A stretch of DNA of 55,177 nt, from positions 1-55,177 of the forward strand of contig DMCY01000071.1 of assembly GCA_003451675.1 (NCBI GenBank), written 5' to 3'. This DNA is from Candidatus Atribacteria bacterium (lineage in GTDB: Bacteria > Atribacterota > JS1 > SB-45 > 34-128). A program made the translations under genes and the position numbers. Numbering within the stretch: position 1 is the stretch's first letter; every line of letters starts with the position of its first letter. The notes beneath the pieces were generated by a model. It did no database searches. It saw only the letters and a program-made list of their open reading frames with translations, and was not told the DNA's origin. Shown here one piece after another: positions 50,807 to 55,177 of this stretch.

Positions 50807-52384
50807 CTATTTCTCCTTTAAATGAAAAATAATTTCCGCATATGCAGACCTATCTTTTTCAACTCTATTCAATACTGGTCTTTTGTACTGGTTCACAATT
50901 TTCATTCCTGCCAATTCAGCAATTTTAGGATAAAGGCCATATTTGTCATTAGCTACTAAGAAAATATCGTAATTATATTGCATATATTTCTTACAATTGC
51001 TCAAAACTTCGGAGATGCCTTTAACATAGGACTCTCTTGCTTCTTGGCCTTGCCCATTATATAAACGGCCTATTTCAAGTTTATCTTTTCTATCGAATTT
51101 AAAAAGGTCATATGCATAAGCATGTTGTTCATGATAATCTATTAAGCCAACATAAGGAGGGCTGGAAAAAATACCTTTTATCTTTTTCTTTTCTGCTAAT
51201 TCTCCAAAAGTTTGATTTCTTTTCTTTAATTCTAAAAAAATATCCATAGTTCTGCTGTCGCCTGTAAGACATTTTTGGTAAGTATTTGTTCTTAATCTAT
51301 CAAATTGATTTAGCCTATTTATTGTATCTTTTCCATATCTATCCCACCAATTGAATATAGAAAATAGAGGTTTACATATTTTCCCGTGTTTTTTACAATA
51401 ATATGTGGTTATTATTGGTTCTTTTAAAGAAGCTAAATCAGAATGAGTTGTTGCTCTACAAGAGCGAATAGTCCTACTTAAAATAATCGCTAATACTTTT
51501 TTAGTTTGTGGATTCTTAACTTTTTTTATTTGTTCGAATACAAAATCAACTTCATCCCTTACAGTTTGCAAGTACCATTTTTCAAGAAAAGTTGAAGATT
51601 TTTTTTGTTTAAGAGGAATTTTATATTTTTCGATTAGATTATTATAAATTTTTAGAAATTCCTTTTCTTTTATTTTCGAATATTCTCTTTCATTTATTTC
51701 ATTTTGTCTGATTTTTCTTCTATATTCTGGTGAAGGAAAAAATTTAGTATTAAATAATTTTAATTCATATAATAATTCCTCTTCAAATTTTGTATTGTTC
51801 TTTCCTATTTGAAATTTCCTGAGTTCTTTTGTGATATTTTGCAAGTTTATAGCAACATCTTGAAGATTATGATTTTCGACCTTTATGTTACTTATTAGTG
51901 AATTAAATGCGGAAATATCTATCCCAATTGCATACATTCCCAATTCGTTGCATTGCACTAAAGTTGTTCCGCTTCCGCAAAATGGATCAAGGATGATATC
52001 TCCTTTTTTGAAGAGAGCTTCTTTTTTAAAATTATCAGTATGAGAATCTAGGAAATATTCTACAAGCTGAGGAATAAATTTTCCCTTATATGGATGTAAT
52101 CTATGAACATGTTTTGTTGTTTCTGATTCCTTATATTCTGAGAATGAAAGAGCCCAGTTCAAATCATTGCCTAAGCGTCTTTTCCATCTATCTTCTTTGG
52201 TATGATAATGAGATTTATAATAATTTTCTAAATCAGCAATATTTATTAGTACTTCACCATTTTCGCCAAATTTTCTTATTCTTCCATATTGAATCAAATA
52301 AGAAATATTTGATGTACTTACTTGTTTTTGTAAGAACATTGCAGCCCATTTAGTTGCTTCTCTAATTGTTAATAATTGGTTCAT
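50807..52384 (-). CDS. DNA methyltransferase (N4-cytosine type) with N-terminal helix-turn-helix
   Basis: A 525-residue modification enzyme. Residues 1-55 form an excisionase/MerR-like DNA-binding segment (LTIREATKWAAMFLQ, SYLIQYGRIRKFG, INIADLENYY). The AdoMet motif DPFCGSGTTLVQCNELG is near residue 135. The catalytic motif SSPPYVGLID lies near 405; SPPY is characteristic of N4-cytosine methylases. About 270 residues between them probably hold the target-recognition domain. It should protect host DNA from the endonuclease encoded one base downstream. The fused DNA-binding segment might also regulate expression, which is inference. Confidence 0.85.
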   Translation of the reverse strand: MNQLLTIREATKWAAMFLQKQVSTSNISYLIQYGRIRKFGENGEVLINIADLENYYKSHYHTKEDRWKRRLGNDLNWALSFSEYKESETTKHVHRLHPYKGKFIPQLVEYFLDSHTDNFKKEALFKKGDIILDPFCGSGTTLVQCNELGMYAIGIDISAFNSLISNIKVENHNLQDVAINLQNITKELRKFQIGKNNTKFEEELLYELKLFNTKFFPSPEYRRKIRQNEINEREYSKIKEKEFLKIYNNLIEKYKIPLKQKKSSTFLEKWYLQTVRDEVDFVFEQIKKVKNPQTKKVLAIILSRTIRSCRATTHSDLASLKEPIITTYYCKKHGKICKPLFSIFNWWDRYGKDTINRLNQFDRLRTNTYQKCLTGDSRTMDIFLELKKRNQTFGELAEKKKIKGIFSSPPYVGLIDYHEQHAYAYDLFKFDRKDKLEIGRLYNGQGQEARESYVKGISEVLSNCKKYMQYNYDIFLVANDKYGLYPKIAELAGMKIVNQYKRPVLNRVEKDRSAYAEIIFHLKEK

Positions 52385-52811
52385 AAATTTATTTTACTCC
52401 TTATTTTTTATTTATTCTACATATGTGGATGCTTGAGGTTAATTTTAAAACATAGCAATAGCACATTGATTTTATTTAATATTTTTTAATTATTTTTTAG
52501 ATTGCAGCTTCTTTAATATTTTTATTTTAACCTTTGAATAGACTAGACATCTATAATCTATATCTACTAAAAAGAAAGCTTTTTTATAATTATATCACAC
52601 TAGTTTGACTACAGCATGACAAAAATTATTGAGAAAATATTATTTTTTGGATTTTATTAACAACTAATTAAAATAATACGACAAAGGGGTTAAAAAATCC
52701 TGCAAAAATGAGAAAAAAGTTTTCTTGAATATTACTTCTAATTGTGGTAACATTTACGCTTGTATGTTCAATGCAATTTTACAAAGTAATAAGTAAAAGG
52801 AAATTAAAATA
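52385..52811. other. Non-coding gap between methylase and typA
   Basis: About 427 bases of very AT-rich DNA separate these divergent genes. Apart from the typA promoter candidate at 52725-52753, no gene, dyad or repeat copy is evident. The methylase promoter must lie in the left half but no strong match stands out. Confidence 0.5.
52725..52753 (+). promoter_or_regulatory. Promoter of typA
   Basis: TTGAAT (52725-52730) and TAACAT (52748-52753) have a 17-base spacer. The predicted start is about 50 bases before the ATG at 52812. AAGGA provides the ribosome site. Confidence 0.5.
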
Positions 52812-54635
52812 ATGGAAGCTGTAAATATAAGAAATATCGCCCTTATTGCCCATGTAGACCATGGCAAGACCACTCTGGTAGATGCTATGTTAAGGCAGAG
52901 CGGCACCTTTCGGGATAACCAGGAGGTAAAAGAAAGGGTAATGGATTCTAATGATTTGGAAAGAGAAAGAGGGATTACTATCCTTTCCAAAAATACCTCA
53001 GTTCATTGGCAGGGGGTAAAAATTAATATTGTAGATACGCCGGGTCATGCAGATTTTGGGGGAGAGGTTGAGAGAATCTTAAGAATGGTTAACGGAGTAC
53101 TTCTGATTGTAGATGCCTTCGAAGGACCTATGCCTCAAACCCGATTTGTCTTGCGTAAAGCTATGGAATTAAAACTTATTCCCATAGTAGTCATCAACAA
53201 AATAGATAGGCCTAATGCTCGTCCTGCTGAAGTTTTAAACGAAATCTATGATCTATTTATTGAATTAGGGGCTAACGATGAGCAGATAGACTTTCCGGTT
53301 ATCTATACTTCTGCCCGCTCGGGTTTATCCGGATTTTCTCCTGATTCTTTAGAGGATAATTTAACACCTCTTTTTTCAACTATTTTAAAATATATACCTG
53401 CTCCTTTAGTGGAATATAATTCTCCTTTGCAATTATTGATTACCAACCTTGATTATGATGATTATGTGGGGAAGATAGCAATTGGACTTATTAGTCGAGG
53501 AGAAATTCAGGAGGGAGAAACAGTTACTTTAATCAAGCGAGATAAGAGTCAGGTATACAGTAAAGTAGTAAAACTTTATCTTTTCGAAGGATTGGAAAGA
53601 AAAGAAGTAAAGAGAGCTGAGGCCGGAGAGATTGTGGCTATAGCGGGAATTAGCGAAGCTAATATTGGAGAGACAATAGCTTGCAGAGAAAAACCTGAGG
53701 TCTTATCTAAAATAAAAATAGATGAACCTACTTTGACTGTAGATTTTACTGTTAATGATAGTCCTTTTGGTGGTCGGGAAGGGAAATTTGTCACCTCCCG
53801 TCATTTAAGAGAGCGTCTTTTTAAGGAAGTTGAAACCAACGTGAGCCTTAGAGTCGAAGAAGCAGAATCGACAGATACTTTTCATGTTTCAGGAAGAGGA
53901 GAGCTTCATCTTTCTATTCTTATTGAAAAGATGCGTCGAGAAGGGTACGAATTTCAGGTTTCCAAACCCAAGGTTATTTTTAAAAATGTTAAGGGAGTGA
54001 AATGCGAACCCATAGAACTTATGACCTGTGATATCCCCAAAGATAGCTTAGGAGTAGTTATGGAAATTTGCGGAAAGAGAAGGGCGGAGTTGGTTAATAT
54101 GGTTGAATTTTCTTCTGATCAATTGCGGCTTGAATTTGAAATTCCGGCCAGAGGGTTGATCGGTTTTCGGGATGAATTTCTTACCAAGACAAAAGGTAAA
54201 GGAATAATGCACCATCTCTTTCTTGATTATCAGCCATACAAGGGGCCTATCCCTACTCGTTCTCGGGGAGTATTAATTGCCTATGAAGGCGGAATGACCA
54301 GTACTTATGGCCTTCATAATGCTCAGGGGAGAGGAACGCTATTTATAGGCCCAGTTACAGAAGTTTACCAGGGAATGATTGTAGGAGAAAATAAGAGAAG
54401 TGATGATATGGAAGTTAATGTATGCAAGAAAAAGCACGTTACCAATATGCGTGCAAGTGGTTCGGATGAAGCCTTGCGTTTGGAGAAACCCCGTCAGTTT
54501 TCTTTGGAACAGGCCCTGGATTATATCCAGGAGGATGAATTATTGGAGATTACTCCTTCTAATATTCGTCTAAGAAAAAAGCTTTTGGATCATCATTCTC
54601 GTCTTCAGCGGGTTAAGAGTTTAAGAGTTAGTTAA
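52812..54635 (+). CDS. typA: Ribosome-associated GTPase TypA/BipA
   Basis: A 607-residue translational GTPase. G1 is AHVDHGKTTLVDAML at residues 13-27, G2 RERGITILSKN, G3 DTPGHADFGGEV, and G4 NKIDRPNARP near 127. EF-G-like domains follow, including GRGELHLSILIEKMRREGYE near 360. The C-terminal TypA domain has RGLIGFRDEFLTKTKGKGI and YGLHNAQGRGTLFIGP near 500-515. All are diagnostic of TypA rather than EF-G or LepA. The protein aids ribosome assembly and stress growth in other bacteria. The length is standard. Confidence 0.96.
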   Translation: MEAVNIRNIALIAHVDHGKTTLVDAMLRQSGTFRDNQEVKERVMDSNDLERERGITILSKNTSVHWQGVKINIVDTPGHADFGGEVERILRMVNGVLLIVDAFEGPMPQTRFVLRKAMELKLIPIVVINKIDRPNARPAEVLNEIYDLFIELGANDEQIDFPVIYTSARSGLSGFSPDSLEDNLTPLFSTILKYIPAPLVEYNSPLQLLITNLDYDDYVGKIAIGLISRGEIQEGETVTLIKRDKSQVYSKVVKLYLFEGLERKEVKRAEAGEIVAIAGISEANIGETIACREKPEVLSKIKIDEPTLTVDFTVNDSPFGGREGKFVTSRHLRERLFKEVETNVSLRVEEAESTDTFHVSGRGELHLSILIEKMRREGYEFQVSKPKVIFKNVKGVKCEPIELMTCDIPKDSLGVVMEICGKRRAELVNMVEFSSDQLRLEFEIPARGLIGFRDEFLTKTKGKGIMHHLFLDYQPYKGPIPTRSRGVLIAYEGGMTSTYGLHNAQGRGTLFIGPVTEVYQGMIVGENKRSDDMEVNVCKKKHVTNMRASGSDEALRLEKPRQFSLEQALDYIQEDELLEITPSNIRLRKKLLDHHSRLQRVKSLRVS

Positions 54636-54698
54636 TATATAAAAAAAGTAGCCTATCCTCTTTTTTACTCATAAGGGTAATCTTCTTTTATAAAATAT

Positions 54699-54947
54699 TT
54701 ATTCTCTATCGCCTAACTTTTCCATTAGCCAGATTTTTACTTTTGCAACGGTCGTTCTTTGATTTAGAGGTAAAAATTTGGTTAAATCCTTCTGAATTTC
54801 TTGTTCTCGCATTCCTTTAATAATCTCTATTAATTCTTTAACATCAGTCTTTTTATCATAAAAAGACATTTTTAGATTAACCAAATTCCAATCAATTGCT
54901 ATCCTCTTGCTTAATAGATACCAAAGGTCAAATACATCCCTTAACAA
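54699..54947 (-). pseudogene. AbiEii-type nucleotidyltransferase toxin, C-terminal remnant
   Basis: An 82-codon frame beginning MLRDVFDLWYLLSKRIAIDW. The pattern RD-FDLWYLL followed by an IDW segment is the conserved C-terminal portion of AbiEii/AbiGii nucleotidyltransferase toxins, which are normally near 280 residues. The nucleotidyltransferase core (GGT-LR and catalytic Asp motifs) is missing. It overlaps by 20 bases the stop of an AbiEi-type antitoxin fragment, so an internal deletion has joined the start of the antitoxin gene to the end of the toxin gene. A toxin function is impossible without the core. Confidence 0.7.
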
Positions 54948-55134
54948 TTCTCTTTAAGATATCAGCCCTTTCTAATCTTTGAAGAAATTTATAAAGACTA
55001 TTCTCTTTCTTAAAGGAGAAGATTTTTTTGGCAGTGCTAATATCCAGGAGAGAAATATTTTTCTGAATTAAAATTTGAATTGCCTTTTGTTTAGATATAG
55101 TTTCTATAATTGGTATCATTTTATACCAAAACAT
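54928..55134 (-). pseudogene. AbiEi-type antitoxin, N-terminal remnant
   Basis: A 68-codon frame resembling the N-terminal winged helix of AbiEi family antitoxins: an initial helix (PIIETISKQKAIQILIQKN), then ENSLYKFLQRLERADILKRI and VKGCI. Full-length antitoxins extend about 100-200 residues further. Here a stop follows the first domain and a toxin C-terminus overlaps it. The domain might still bind its old operator, but the system is not intact. Confidence 0.6.
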
Positions 55135-55177
55135 TACTCTATGCCAAGATAAAAAATAAAAAAAGGAACTACTTTTT

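Noticed and set aside
1..55177. CRISPR array, tRNA or rRNA genes
   Set aside because: No regularly spaced direct repeats of 24-40 bases, cloverleaf-like segments with GTTCGA and CCA context, or rRNA core sequences were seen; the tandem at 1511-1543 has a 7-base unit only.

Overview
The window is A+T-rich bacterial DNA with about 48 intact protein genes, several gene remnants, and no rRNA, tRNA or CRISPR array that I can see. The host looks like a fermentative anaerobe. It has a PPi-type phosphofructokinase, an oxygen-sensitive indolepyruvate:ferredoxin oxidoreductase, phosphotransbutyrylase and butyrate kinase, a disaccharide phosphorylase, and many sugar ABC importers. All four solute-binding proteins have Sec signals ending in an AxA-like site without a lipobox cysteine, which suggests free periplasmic proteins and so a diderm envelope. 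The gene mix and codon use recall Atribacterota (JS1-type) genomes, but nothing here fixes the phylum; treat that as a guess.

Layout. 33-6709: PPi-phosphofructokinase, a HAD hydrolase, and a three-gene ferric/AfuABC-type ABC importer. 6796-10728: two PfkB sugar kinases around a MerR regulator, then a fused inositol-1-phosphate cytidylyltransferase / di-myo-inositol-phosphate-phosphate synthase (compatible-solute synthesis). 10950-16608: a complete sugar ABC importer ending in a URO-D/methyltransferase-family protein, followed by two fused gene remnants (DUF1624 and EamA) at 16634-17292. 17473-18570: a xylose-isomerase-like TIM-barrel protein. 18836-26945: a LacI-controlled operon with a binding protein, two unusually long permeases, a GH65 phosphorylase and beta-phosphoglucomutase. 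It has no ATPase of its own. 27347-32715: a third PfkB kinase, a monoacylglycerol-lipase-like hydrolase, an antiporter remnant, and an ABC-2 exporter with a NEW3-domain protein.

32934-39777 is a compact catabolic unit: an IclR regulator, IorA, IorB, an aminotransferase, butyrate kinase and phosphotransbutyrylase. Together they could convert an aromatic or branched amino acid to its 2-oxo acid, then to acyl-CoA plus reduced ferredoxin, then to acyl phosphate, then to acid plus ATP. 39782-46651 is a full phosphate regulon on the minus strand: PhoB, PhoR, PstS, PstC, PstA, PstB, PhoU. Next to it, on the plus strand, an RRM protein and methylglyoxal synthase follow a Pho-box-like repeat. An amidohydrolase, a restriction-modification pair (TdeIII-like endonuclease and an N4-type methylase), the GTPase TypA/BipA, and a collapsed AbiE toxin-antitoxin remnant close the window.

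The intergenic DNA is rich in mobile-looking palindromic repeats: a GTTAGTTGGTTA-type dyad family (three large copies), a TGTCATTGCGAG palindrome, and TTCGAAC/GGGAATGAC-type elements. Strong hairpins sit between each sugar-type binding-protein gene and its permease gene.
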